The notes: generated from the letters alone by a model not told the origin. DNA of 64,000 nt from Heterodera schachtii (GCA_023374025.1 SIJG01000051.1:898494-962493); one strand, 5' to 3'; shown: positions 30,801 through 41,441, counted from the first letter of the stretch. Program-made: numbers and translations.

Positions 30801-33788
30801 TTCGATCTCCCCATAAATCTGGGCGCATCGGTTCGGGGGGACTGCCCCGAAGGCCAAAAAAAAATTATTTTGAAGAAAAAAAATTAAAGGAACTGACTAG
30901 ATAATATTTAAAATAGGTTATTTCTCTTCCTTTCAGTGTCCCTGCAAAGTTTGGTTCGCTTCTGATCAGTTTCTAAAAAAAAAGTTAAGCCTAAACTTTT
31001 TGGCCTGTTTAAAAAGGAATTAAAAATTTTTTAAATATTTATTCATATCCCTTTTTGGTAGTAAAAGCATCATAGAGCCTTATTTAACTTGTAAATAAAG
31101 TTTGGTGCGTTTCAGATCACTCTCTGAAAAAATTATGAATTAATTTTGCAAAAAATAAAAATAAATTGGTTCATCTTTAAAAATTCATAAAAAATTTAAA
31201 TTCATAGCTACTGGTCTTAAAGCATCACAGAGGTGCTTTTTCTTGTCTTAAGGATGCCCTTAAAAATATCGTGCGCTTCTGATCACTACTCGAAAAATGA
31301 GTGATAAATATTTATGAAATAATAAATCGATTTTTTCAAGTGTCCGTTTGGGGTACTCAAACAATTATGGGGAGCAAAAATCGAACGCAGAATTAAAGTA
31401 CATGGTATAGCGAAGCTATTCCCGAAGGATTCGATCTCCCCATAAATCTGGGCGCATCGGTTCGGGGGGACTGCCCCGAAGGCCAAAAAAAAATTATTTT
31501 GAAGAAAAAAAATTAAAGGAACTGACTAGATAATATTTAAAATAGGTTATTTCTCTTCCTTTCAGTGTCCCTGCAAAGTTTGGTTCGCTTCTGATCAGTT
31601 TCTAAAAAAAAAGTTAAGCCTAAACTTTTTGGCCTGTTTAAAAAGGAATTAAAAATTTTTTAAATATTTATTCATATCCCTTTTTGGTAGTAAAAGCATC
31701 ATAGAGCCTTATTTAACTTGTAAATAAAGTTTGGTGCGTTTCAGATCACTCTCTGAAAAAATTATGAATTAATTTTGCAAAAAATAAAAATAAATTGGTT
31801 CATCTTTAAAAATTCATAAAAAATTTAAATTCATAGCTACTGGTCTTAAAGCATCACAGAGGTGCTTTTTCTTGTCTTAAGGATGCCCTTGCAAAGTTTG
31901 GTGCGCTTCTGATCACTATTCTAAAATGAGTGATAAATATTTATGAAATAAAAAATCGATTTTTTCAAGTGTCCGTTTGGGGTACTCAAACAATTATGGG
32001 GAGCAAAAATCAAACGCAGAATTAAAGTACATGGTATAGGGAAGCTATTCCCGAAGGATTCGATCTCCCCATAAATCTGGGCGCATCGGTTCGGGGGGAC
32101 TGCCCCGAAGGCCAAAAAAAAATTATTTTGAAGAAAAAAAATTAAAGGAACTGACTAGTTAATATTTAAAATAGGTTATTTCTCTTCCTTTCAGTGTCCC
32201 TGCAAAGTTTGGTTCGCTTCTGATCAGTTTCTAAAAAAAAAGTTAAGCCTAAACTTTTTGGCCTGTTTAAAAAGGAATTAAAAATTTTTTAAATATTTAT
32301 TCATATCCCTTTTTGGTAGTAAAAGCATCATAGAGCCTTATTTAACTTGTAAATAAAGTTTGGTGCGTTTCAGATCACTCTCTGAAAAAATTATGAATTA
32401 ATTTTGCAAAAAATAAAATAAATTGGTTCATCTTTAAAAATTCATAAAAAATTTAAATTCATAGCTACTGGTCTTAAAGCATCACAGAGGTGCTTTTTCT
32501 TGTCTTAAGGATGCCCTTGCAAAGTTTGGTGCGCTTCTGATCACTACTCGAAAAATGAGTGATAAAATATTTATGAAATAATAAATCGATTTTTTCAAGT
32601 GTCCGTTTGGGGTACTCAAACAATTATGGGGAGCAAAAATCGAACGCAGAATTAAAGTACATGGTATAGGGAAGCTATTCCCGAAGGATTCGATCTCCCC
32701 ATAAATCTGGGCGCATCGGTTCGGGGGGACTGCCCCGAAGGCCAAAAAAAAATTATTTTGAAGAAAAAAAATTAAAGGAACTGACTAGATAATATTTAAA
32801 ATAGGTTATTTCTCTTCCTTTCAGTGTCCCTGCAAAGTTTGGTTCGCTTCTGATCAGTTTCTAAAAAAAAGTTAAGCCTAAACTTTTTGGCCTGTTTAAA
32901 AAGGAATTAAAAATTTTTTAAATATTTATTCATATCCCTTTTTGGTAGTAAAAGCATCATAGAGCCTTATTTAACTTGTAAATAAAGTTTGGTGCGTTTC
33001 AGATCACTCTCTGAAAAAATTATGAATTAATTTTGCAAAAAATAAAAATAAATTGGTTCATCTTTAAAAATTCATAAAAAATTTAAATTCATAGCTACTG
33101 GTCTTAAAGCATCACAGAGATGCTTTTTCTTGTCTTAAGGATGCCCTTAAAAAATATCGTGCGCTTCTGATCACTTTCTAAAAAAATATTTATGAAATAA
33201 TAAATCGATTTTTTCAAGTGTCCGTTTGGGGTACTCAAACAATTATGGGGAGCAAAAATCGAACGCAGAATTAAAGTACATGGTATAGCGAAGCTATTCC
33301 CGAAGGATTCGATCTCCCCATAAATCTGGGCGCATCGGTTCGGGGGGACTGCCCCGAAGGCCAAAAAAAAATTATTTGAAGAAAAAAAATTAAAGGAACT
33401 GACTAGATAATATTTAAAATAGGTTATTTCTCTTCCTTTCAGTGTCCCTGCAAAGTTTGGTTCGCTTCTGATCAGTTTCTGAAAAAAAAGTTAAGCCTAA
33501 ACTTTTTGGCCTGTTTAAAAAGGAATTAAAAATTTTTAAATATTTATTCATATCCCTTTTTGGTAGTAAAAGCATCATAGAGCCTTATTTAACTTGTAAA
33601 TAAAGTTTGGTGCGTTTCAGATCACTCTCTGAAAAATATTATGAATTAATTTTGCAAAAAATTAAAATAAATTAGTGCATCTTTGAAAATTCATAAAAAA
33701 TTTCAAATTCAGAGTTACTGGAGTTAGCATCATAGAGGCACGTTTCCTTGACCTTTTTAGGCCCCTGCAAAACCTGGTGCGCTTCTGA
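24838..33788. repeat. Satellite array, ~620/960-bp units with higher-order structure
   Basis: Unit starts, read from TTCATAG(G/C)TACT, lie at 24864, 25823, 26452, 27414, 28035, 29001, 29620, 30582, 31201, 31830, 32458 and 33088, with a partial unit from about 33708. Each unit is made of ~315-bp modules sharing TGCAAA(G/A)(T/C)(T/C)TGG(T)GCG and TTCTGATCA. Units of two modules are about 620-630 bp; units with an extra module (AAATGCAACAAAATGGGAAGG) are about 960 bp. In the left two thirds two unit types alternate to give a ~1.58-kb higher-order repeat; the last four full units are ~630-bp copies of one type. Every unit has one GC-richer structured segment. Minus-strand frames of about 87 codons recur through it but are not called genes. 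Confidence 0.92.
32606..32742. other. Structured module of the satellite (representative copy)
   Basis: This GC-richer 140-base segment, present once per unit, can fold as nested stems. TTATGGGGAG (32624-32633) pairs with CTCCCCATAA (32695-32704), and ATCGAA (32639-32644) with TTCGAT (32689-32694). GGGAA/TTCCC (32669-32673 with 32678-32682) sits inside, and TTCGGGG/CCCCGAA (32720-32726 with 32733-32739) follows. Most copies keep all stems; ATAGCGAAGCTAT copies swap the small inner stem for another hairpin. Either strand could fold. I recognise no known ribozyme or RNA family in it. Confidence 0.6.
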
Positions 33789-34427
33789 TCATTTGCCAAT
33801 GTTCTGTGCCGAAGTATTTATCATTTTTGCAATTTCTTTTTCACTCATTTTTTGATTTTCCATTTTTATTTTCCAATACATTTTCATTTTTTCCATTTTC
33901 GCATTCTCCGTTATTCTCTTACAGCGAATTCCGAATTGTTTCTTCCAGCTCTTTATTATAACTTGGCTAACTCCGATTTTCTTACAAATGTTGGCATAAT
34001 TTTGGCGCCATTCTTTTTTTGAATATTTTCTTTTTTGTTTAAATTCATTTGTCATTCCAATAAATTGTTGCACAATTTCCCATTTTTGTTCATCAGTTTT
34101 TGATTTGTGACAGTTCTTTTTTTGAAGACCAAATTCTTTGATCCATTTTTTATTATAATTACCATTTGTGCGCAAACTTTTCGCTATTTTCGAGTTAATT
34201 TTACTCCATTCTTTTGCTGAGTATTTTATTCCTTTTTGTTTAATTTTCTCTTTTATTTTAAAATATTTTCTTATTATTTCCCGTTTCTTCTGTTCAATTT
34301 GCGCATTTTCTTCCCATTTTTCTCCAAATATTTCATCAAATGACTTTTGTTGCAGTTTTTTCTCTTCTGATTCAATTGGACTAATTAGAGCAATTAAAAT
34401 CAAACAGAATAATAGCAATAATTTCAT
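33789..34427 (-). CDS. Secreted HTH-repeat family protein, repeat 3 cut by the satellite
   Basis: The frame is intact from MKLLLLFCLILIALISPIE (start at 34427; an upstream in-frame ATG at 34448 lies in the conserved leader). It continues through KSFDEIFGEKWEENAQIE, repeat 1 (ends KWIKEFGLQ), repeat 2 (ends SWKKQFGIRCK) and into repeat 3 (KEIAKMINTSAQNI). There coding homology stops at the satellite edge, and the frame picks up GK and a stop. About 20 residues are lost, including the last helix (RWKAKFGEE in others). The N-terminal 200 residues remain expressible, with conserved box upstream (34496-34520). Confidence 0.65.
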   Translation of the reverse strand: MKLLLLFCLILIALISPIESEEKKLQQKSFDEIFGEKWEENAQIEQKKREIIRKYFKIKEKIKQKGIKYSAKEWSKINSKIAKSLRTNGNYNKKWIKEFGLQKKNCHKSKTDEQKWEIVQQFIGMTNEFKQKRKYSKKEWRQNYANICKKIGVSQVIIKSWKKQFGIRCKRITENAKMEKMKMYWKIKMENQKMSEKEIAKMINTSAQNIGK

Positions 34428-34495
34428 TTTCCGCGATAATATTCCCAAAAATGAATTATATAATTTATTTTTTAATAAAATTATTCATTTTAGCC

Positions 34496-34520
34496 CATTA
34501 AAGAGCTTTTATTCACATCA
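34496..34520 (-). promoter_or_regulatory. Conserved upstream box of the HTH family
   Basis: Minus-strand TTTTGATGTGAATAAAAGCTC, one base shorter in the A run than other boxes, 70-93 bases before the ATG at 34427. Confidence 0.45.
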
Positions 34521-34781
34521 AAAAATCACAATTCTACTGAATTTGCAGAAAAAATCAAATAATCCAATTTATTAGAAAAATAAGGTGAATTTCTTCATCT
34601 ACTGAGTTTTAAATTATTTTCATTTTCATATTTTGTAGTTTGTTTTAATTATAAATAAAATCCATTTTGGTTTTCTGCATGTTTAATCAAATAAAAAAAA
34701 TAAATGGCCACGAATAAGAAAAAAATTATTATTTTGCTTTTATTTAAAAAAATAATACAACATTCGAATATTTTTACGAAA

Positions 34782-35226
34782 ATGATTTTTTCATATTATT
34801 CTGTTTAATGTTCATTTTAATTTTAATTAATCCAATTGGATCAACTGAAAATAAAAAATTTCAACGAAAGCCATTTGACGAAATATAAGAAGAAAATTTG
34901 GAAGAAAAAAGAGAAATAATTCAAAAATTTTATAAAATAAAAGAAAAAAGGAAGAAAATATTCAAAAAAAATGGAGTAAAATTAATTCGAAAATAGTGAA
35001 AAAATTGGGAACAAATGATAATTATATTTATAAATGGATTAAAGAATTGGGACTTAATCAACAAATACCTAAAAGCTATAAATCAAAAAGTGATGAAGAA
35101 AAATGGGAAATTGTGCAACAATTTATTGAAATGAAAAAGAATTAAGCAAATAGGGAAATATTCAACAAAAGAATGGAAACAAAATTATGCCGAAAGTTGT
35201 AGGAAAATTGGAGTTGGCATTGGAAC
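34782..35226 (+). pseudogene. HTH-family pseudogene interrupted by a MULE-like MITE
   Basis: From ATG 34782 a shifted signal peptide, then KFQRKPFDEI, EEKREIIQKFYKIKEK, NDNYIYKWIKELGLNQQ and KSDEEKWEIVQQFIEMKK can be read in changing frames with several stops. The copy is cut at GGAGTTGGCATTGGAAC, within repeat 2, by the element at 35227-36017. It has the second-type upstream flank (inverted at 34645-34712). Confidence 0.65.
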
Positions 35227-36017
35227 GTGCTGAGTCGTTTCGTAAATCCGCCAAAGGGTAGGAAAACAAAAAATGTAAGACATATAAATTAATAACTTGG
35301 CTTAAATTCAATAAAATTAATAATTCTTGGTATCATTCAAAAGCTCTAGGTGTTTTCTATCAGAATATAAATTTAGAAGTTTTTTTATAAAATTTTCAAA
35401 AAGTTATGGTGACAAAATTTTAAAAATCTTAAGTCAGAGTTTTTTGACCATAACTTTTTTGAAACTCAATGAAATTTTTTGAAATTTTAAAGATAAATAG
35501 ACTAAATAGAGTATTTGAAATTCTATAAATAAAATTTAATCTAATTACTTCTGAAAAAAAGTTATAAAGCATTAAACATGCTATGTTTTTTGCCATGGTC
35601 ATGCAAATGTAATTATAAACCTTTAAATTTTTCAAGTCTTTAATATGCAATTGATTCAAAATTAATTTATTTATTCGATAGCCCTAAGAATTCTCTATTT
35701 AGCTTGCAAAATTTCAAAAAATTTCATTGAGTTTCAAAAAAGTTATGGACAGAATTCTGACTCAAGATTTTTTGATGTTTTGTGTCCATAAGTTTTTAAA
35801 AATTTTATTAAAAAAATTTTTAAATTAATATTCGGTTAGAGAACATCTAGAGCTTTTGAATGATACCAAGAATTATTAATTTTATTGAATTTAAGCCAAG
35901 TTATGAATTTATATGTCTTACATTTTTTGTTTTCCTACCCTTTGGCGGATTTACGAAACGCCCTGGCGGATTTACGAAACGCCCATAGTGGCGAAATTTA
36001 CGAAACGACCTAGCACC
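35227..36017. mobile_element. MULE-like MITE with iterated ends (791 bp)
   Basis: The ends are GTGCTGAGTCGTTTCGTAAAT (left) and GGTGCTAGGTCGTTTCGTAAA (from the right), followed by one or more GTTTCGTAAATCCGCC units. The inverted arms (about 110 bp) include CTTGGTATCATTCAAAAGCTC. A second, inner inverted pair (AACTCAATGAAATTTTTTGA) lies near 35460 and 35735. The flanks repeat GCATTGGAAC (35217-35226 and 36018-36027); a 9-10-bp duplication fits Mutator-like elements. No coding. It landed in repeat 2 of an HTH-family copy. Confidence 0.75.
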
Positions 36018-36027
36018 GCATTGGAAC

Positions 36028-36569
36028 ATCCCCCCCAAATGGTTTTTTAAAATTCCTATGAATTTTCAGTCCATCCATCCCCAGTAATTTTTGAATTTTC
36101 GATTTTAAGGGTTATGGTATTCCCTAAATAGAGCCCCAGGTTGGCTTTATTTTTCAACCCTTATTTTTCAAAAACTCAACCAAAAAGGCGATTTTTTCGT
36201 ATAAATAATGGAAAACTCGGAATTAAAAAAAATTTAGAACCAATATGCGTTGAAATATTTTTAAGTCAGGTCCATCACCCTAAAATAATGTTTTTTGAGA
36301 GGGGGGGGGGGGGGAGGTTAGCTCTAACGCAGAAATTGGAGTAATGTTTTTTAAATTCTTAAATTGATTTATTTTTTCATTTTTGTTAAAAACTTGGAAA
36401 GCCCACGAATTTTCGACTTTATACATTTAGTGATATCGAATAATGCCAAGTACATGAAATTTGCCAACAAAATGATATTTTCAGTTAAATACTTATCAAC
36501 CAACAAAAAACAAATAAATTCCAAATTTTCCAAAATAAATTTTCTCATTTTAATGAAAATCAATGCCTC
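36028..36569. other. Diverged repeat and AT-rich sequence; no gene
   Basis: 36060-36150 repeats the block at 4740-4830 (CCCCAGTAATTTTTGAATTT, then GATTTTAAGGGTTA). A G14 run lies at about 36301-36314. The rest shows nothing recognisable. Confidence 0.4.
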
Positions 36570-37264
36570 CTAAGGTTGAGTAATTTCTTCTCCAAATTTG
36601 GCTTTCCATCTCCAAATGTTCAGTGCCGAAATGTTTATCATTTCAGCAATTTCTTTTTCACTCATTTTCGGATTTTCCATTTTTATTTTCCAATAAATTT
36701 TCATTTTTTCAATTTTTTCTTTATTCGTTATTCTTTTCTTGCGAATTCCAAATTGTTTCTTCCATTTATCTATTGTGAATTGGCTAACTCCAATTTTCTT
36801 ACAAATTTCGGCATAATTTTGTTGCCATTCTTTTTTCGAATATTTTCTTTTTTGCTTAAATTCATTTGCCATTTCAATGAATTTTTGCACAATTTCATTT
36901 TTTCTTCATCAGTTTTTGATTTGTGACTTTTATGTTTTTGTTGATTAAGTTTCAATTTTTTAATCCATTTATAAATATTTTTTCGATTTGTTCCCAATTT
37001 TTTCGTTATTTTCTCTTCAATTTTATTCCATTCATTCTTTGGGTATTTTCTTCCTTTTTGCTTTATTTTTTCTTTTATTTTATAATATTTTCTTATTATT
37101 TCCCGTTTCTTCTGTTCATTTTGCGCTTTTTCTTCTTTTTCTTCCCATTTTTCTCCAAATATTTCATCAAATGACTTTTGTTGTAGTTTTGTCCCTTTTA
37201 ATTCATTTGAAGTAATTAGGGCAATTATAATTAAAATTAAACAGAATAATAGTAATAATTTCAT
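36570..37264 (-). pseudogene. HTH-family copy, full length with one frameshift
   Basis: MKLLLLFCLILIIIALI, KSFDEIFGEKWEEKEEKAQ, repeat 1 (ends KWIKKLKLN) and HKSKTDEEK are in one frame. An indel in the A run at about 36896-36903 shifts it. The second frame reads QKFIEMANEFKQKRKY, repeat 2 (ends KWKKQFGIRKK) and repeat 3 (PKMSEKEIAEMINISALNIW, then RWKAKFGEEITQP) to a stop at 36570-36572. All three repeats are intact apart from this change. Confidence 0.7.
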
Positions 37265-37319
37265 TTTTACGAATTTTTCACAAATAATTTGTTTAATATT
37301 TATTTAAATAACAAAATTA

Positions 37320-37345
37320 TTAAATTCAGTCGATTAAGAGTCTTT
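37320..37345 (-). promoter_or_regulatory. Conserved upstream box of the HTH family
   Basis: Minus-strand TTTTTATGCGAATAAAAAGA, two bases changed from consensus, about 65-85 bases before the ATG at 37264. The wider shared flank extends to about 37560. Confidence 0.45.
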
Positions 37346-37539
37346 TTATTCGCATAAAAAACCACAACTCTCTTCTGATCTCCGGTAAAAATTGATTTGA
37401 AAAAAGAAAAAAAGATAATATATTCTTCCCAACTGACCATTTATTTAAAAGAATTTTTTTTATTAAATAATTTATTTTTTTCTATTTTATTGATTAAAAA
37501 AGAAAAATAATTTTTTTTTTTTTTGGAAAATATGTAAAA

Positions 37540-38480
37540 TGAAAATCCGAAAGTGAGTGATTAAAAAATTGCAAATGATGAAATTAATGCTTCAAGCATT
37601 CTCCCCATCCCCCTATAGAAATTTAGTTTCAAAAAAAAGCAAAGGTTATATAAGCAAACGGATTAACTGCCTTAATCTCATTGGGAGGGTGCTGGGACGT
37701 TAGACAAAAACCGTCAAATCAGACATTTGACATTTGCATGTCTTTTATCGATTACTTTTATAAAATCAATGAAGTAATTAATTTAATACTATTAAACAAA
37801 CTTTGCATAATAATAAAATTTATTAATTAGACAACTCATTTGATTAAATGTAAAACCCATACATTGATTAATTTAAAATTTTGAGATACGATCATTTACT
37901 CATTTAACACATTTAATTGTTCCCCCTAATCTATCATTAACAAATGTCCCTGGGGCGAAACGGGGCGGTCCCTTCAATTGTTATCCTCCCCCCGTCGTTC
38001 TTCTCTGATCACTTTTCGGATTTGGCCAATCCAACTTTGCGAGAGGGACCCCCTCAGGCGCCCCTCTGTTCCCGAGGACGTTACTGGGCTGGGCCCCCCA
38101 GTTGTACCCCTTTATTATTACCCAATAAAGGGCTATTGTTGAAGGTTTACCATTTGTATTGGGGATTACAGCTGGGAAAAGGGCCCCCCGCTACACAACG
38201 AATGTTAATTTTTTCCTCCGTTTCTCATTCATAAATTTTTCATTTGATGGTTTTTTGACTGACGTCATAGCACCAATTGGAGGGGGAGGGATTAAGTGGA
38301 TTAGCAGGCAACAGTAGGGCATGAAGAGAATGGAAGACGGTTAGAGTAAATGGCTTAACAGCCAAAACTCTCACTCGAAAATGATCATTTTCGACAGTTT
38401 TAATTTTAAAAAATCGTCAAATTTTTCTATTTGCGAGTCCGTTTAAACAAAAACTCGACGCGTATTTTTATTTAGAAATT
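37540..38480. repeat. Duplicated flank block split by a GC-rich insert
   Basis: 37540-37690 (CTTCAAGCATTCTCCCCAT, GGTTATATAAGCAAACGG) and 38305-38480 (GGCAACAGTAGGGCATGAAG, GGTTAGAGTAAATGGC) are one continuous block at 56830-57110. The second part recurs at 39885-40050. Here a ~610-bp insert separates them; it contains a GC-rich part (37945-38200: CTGGGGCGAAACGGGGCGG, GGCTGGGCCCCCCAG). The insert is unrecognised; its 96-codon plus frame is not convincing. Confidence 0.5.
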
Positions 38481-38797
38481 TCATAATTGAATTTTTATGA
38501 TTTTAGTAAAAATTAAATGGCAAATAATATTTTAAAAATAATTTGAAGTTTAAGAGCCGCTAATTTTGAATTTTTCTAGAACAGAGCAACCGAATGATGA
38601 TTTTTGATGAGAAAGCACACAATTTTTATTCAAAAATTGATAAAATTTAACTCCTATTTTTAAATCGACTAAAAACATAGAAGAACCAAAAAATTTTACG
38701 CGTATTTGAAAAAATTTATGCAATAAAATAATTTTAAAAAATTTGCAAATTAATGAAATTTTCAATAAAATCCAATTGTCTTCTAAAATTGAAGATT

Positions 38798-39483
38798 TTA
38801 TTCTCCAAATTTGGCTTTCCATCTGCGAATGTTCTGTGCCGAAGTATTTATCATTTTGGCAATTTCTTTGTCACTCATTTTTGGATTTTCTTTTTTAATT
38901 TGCCAATAAATTTTCATTTTTTCAATTTTTTTTCTTTCTTTGTTAATTTACTGCTAATGCCAAATTGTTTCTTCCATTTCTTAATTACTGTTTGACAAAC
39001 TCCGATTTTCTTACAAATTTCGGCATAATTTTGGTGCCATTCATTTTTCGAATATTTTCTTCCCTTTTGTTTATATTCATTTGTCATTTCATTGAATTTT
39101 TGCACAATTTCGAGTTTTTCTTCATCAGTTTTTGATTTATAACTTTTATGTATTTGTTTTTGTAGACCAAATTCTTTAATCCATTTTTGAATATATCTGC
39201 GATTTGTCCCCAATTTTTTCGCTATTTTCTCTTCAATTTTATTCCATTCTTTTTTTGGATATTTTCTTCCTTTTTGCTTAATTTTCTCTTTTATTTTATA
39301 AAATTTTCTTATTATTTCACGCTTCTTCTGTTCATTTTGCGCTTTTTCTTCTTTTTCCTCCCATTTTTTTCCAAATATTTCATCAAATGACTTTTGTTGC
39401 AGTTTTTTCTCTTCTGATTCAATTTGACTAATTAGGGCAATTATAATTAAAATTAAACAGAATAATAACAGTAATAATTTCAT
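38798..39483 (-). pseudogene. HTH-family copy, full length with an A-run frameshift
   Basis: MKLLLLLFCLILIIIALIS, KSFDEIFGKKWEEKEEKAQ, repeat 1 (ends KWIKEFGLQ) and repeat 2 (ends KWKKQFGISS) share one frame. It ends KKEKKLKK at a run of eight As (about 38927-38934). In the next frame repeat 3 (MKIYWQIKKENPKMSDKEIA, INTSAQNIRRWKAKFGE) is complete, with TAA at 38798-38800. The shift is at the same site as in the copy at 23124. Confidence 0.7.
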
Positions 39484-39694
39484 TTTCCAGGATTATATTC
39501 CCCCAAATATTAATTTATATAATATTTTTTCTTAAATAAAATCTTTCATTTAATCCAATAAGAGCCTTTTAGTGAGTACTCTCAGAATGTTGAAAATTAT
39601 TAGTGGTTCCAGCATTTCAAATATTGGATGATTAGTAATTAATTAATGGTAGAGAGAGAGCCCTGGAATTTTGAAAAAAAAAACCTGGACCAAT

Positions 39695-39825
39695 GTAATA
39701 ATAGCAATAATTTCATTTTTCTGGAATTATATTCCCAAATATTAATTTATATATATATTTTTAAGAAATCCAAATTATTCATTTTAGTCCACTAAGAGCC
39801 TTTTTATTCACATGAAAAAGAAATT
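39695..39825 (-). promoter_or_regulatory. Orphan HTH-family start and upstream region
   Basis: The first five to six codons (ATGAAATTATTGCTATTA), the leader GGGAATATAATTCC and the conserved box (about 39789-39812) are present. Then the DNA switches to unrelated sequence on both sides. No protein can be made. Confidence 0.5.
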
Positions 39826-39834
39826 TTCAAAGAT

Positions 39835-40240
39835 TATATAATCAAACGGCTTACAATTAACAGCCTTAATCTCATTTGAGATCACTGGCAACAGTAGGGA
39901 ATGAAGAGAATGGAAGACGGTTAGAGTAAATGGCTTAACAGCCAAAACTCTAATTTGAAAAAGATCATTTTCGACAGTTTTAATTTAAAAAAAATCATCA
40001 AAATTTTCCATTTGCGAGTCCGTTTAAAAAAAAATTCGAAACATATTTTTGTTTCGAAATTTAATAATTGAACTATTTAATTTTAAAAAAATGTTCCCAA
40101 TTTGGCTCTGAAATTTTCTGATTTTTCTGAAAACGGTTCTACGTCGCTTATAGAAAAATAATGGAGGCTTAATATTCTCAAAGATAATTAGGTTAAATTC
40201 TAATTAAAATTAACGACATGCTAATCCAAGAAGCAGGCTC
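39835..40240. repeat. Duplicated flank block, copy 2
   Basis: GATTATATAATCAAACGGC, GGCAACAGTAGGGAATGAAG, TTTGCGAGTCCGTTTAAA and TTTTCTGAAAACGGTTCTACG follow the same order as at 56930-57330; its last part matches 42100-42325. Confidence 0.55.
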
Positions 40241-40767
40241 ACATAATATTGAATCTAAATTTTAATGAATTTTAATTTATATAAATTATTTTAAAAGGGC
40301 ACTACTAATAAATAAGGATATTGCTAATCCTATAAGCAGACTCCCCATTAAATTAGTTTTAATTTTTTTAATTTTTAATCACCATGTTTGTTGAATTAGG
40401 ACCCCCGGGGCCTCTATTTTTCAACACCCTCGAAAGTGGGTTTTAATTCAGTAAATACGTTTTATAATTTTAGTAAAAATTAAATCGCAAATAAAAATAA
40501 TTAGAAGTTTAAGAACCGCTAATTTTGAATTTTTGTCGATCAGAACAACCGAATGATGATTTTTGATGAGAAAGAACCCAATTTTTATTCAAAAATTGAT
40601 AAAATTTTAACTCCTATTTTTAAATCGACTAAAAACATAGAAGAACCAAAAAATTTTACGCGTATTTGAAAAAGTTTATGCAACAAAATAATTTAAAAAA
40701 ATTTGCCAATTAATGAAATTTTCTATAAAATTTGCAAGCAATATTTTCATGAAAATCTAATTGTCTT
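40241..40767. other. Shared 3' flank; no gene
   Basis: Matches 57335-57800 (ATAAGGATATTGCTAATCCTA, CCTCTATTTTTCAACACCC) and the tail flank at 38520-38790 (CAACCGAATGATGATTTTTG). This is the common downstream DNA of minus-strand family copies. Confidence 0.45.
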
Positions 40768-41441
40768 CTAAAATTGAATAATTTCTTCTCCAAATTTGGC
40801 TTTCCATCTGCAAATGTTCTGTGCCGAAGTATTTATCATTTTGGCAATTTCTTTGTAACTCATTTTTGGATTTTCCATTTTTATTTTCCAATAAATTTTC
40901 ATTTTTTCCATTTTTTCTTTCTTCGGTATTCTTTTATGGCTAATGCCAAATTTTCTCATCCATTTTTCAATTACTGAAAGGCTAACTCCAATTTTCTTAC
41001 AAATTTCAGCATAATTTTGGCGCCATTCTTTTTTTGAATATTTTCTTTTTTGTTTAAATTCATTTGCTATTTCAATGAATTTTTGCACAATTTCCCATTT
41101 TTGTTCATCAGTTTTTGATTTGTGACATTTATTTTTTTGGAGACCAAATTCTTTGATCCATTTTTTTATATATTTTCGTTTTGTCCCCAAACTTTTCGCT
41201 ATTTTCGTATTAATTTTACTCCATTCTTTTGCTGAGTATTTTCTTCCTTTTTGCTTTATTTTCACTTTTAATTTAAAATATTTTCTAATGATTTCCCGTT
41301 TCTTCTGTTCATTTTGTTCTTTTTCTTCCCATTTTCTCCAAATATTTCATCAAATGACTTTTTTTGCAGTTTTTTCTCTTCTGATTCAATTTGACTAATT
41401 AGGGCAATTAAAATCAAACAGAATAATAGTAATAATTTCAT
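40768..41441 (-). pseudogene. HTH-family copy, full length with one base lost near the N-terminus
   Basis: From ATG 41439-41441 the signal peptide (MKLLLLFCLILIALIS) and SEEKKLQKKSFDEIFGE are in frame. In GGAGAAAATGGGAAG one A is missing compared with GGAGAAAAATGGGAAG of intact copies (about 41335), and the frame shifts. From there an open frame carries EEKEQNEQ-like sequence, repeat 1 (ends KWIKEFGLQ), repeat 2 (ends KWMRKFGIS) and a complete repeat 3 (ENPKMSYKEIAKMINTSAQN, WKAKFGEEIIQF) to a stop at 40768. One base separates it from a full gene. Confidence 0.7.

Noticed and set aside
32624..32704. tRNA on the minus strand of the satellite segment (about 75 bases, paired ends, GTTCGAT)
   Set aside because: D and T stems do not pair, no A box, and the pairing is better explained by one long nested hairpin.
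25847..33364. Recurring minus-strand 64-87-codon frames in the satellite (MAFGAVPPNRCAQIY...)
   Set aside because: They follow the repeat unit, are interrupted in the other unit type, lack promoter or splice context, and overlap the structured segment. Repetition, not selection, explains them.
24864..33788. Hammerhead ribozyme in the satellite (TTCTGATCACTACTCGAAAAAT)
   Set aside because: CTGATCA lacks the required CTGANGA core and there is no GAAA with matching stems and cleavage triplet.
37944..38234. 96-codon plus frame in the GC-rich insert
   Set aside because: Low complexity, Pro/Leu-rich, no recognisable motif, and equally open readings in other frames.
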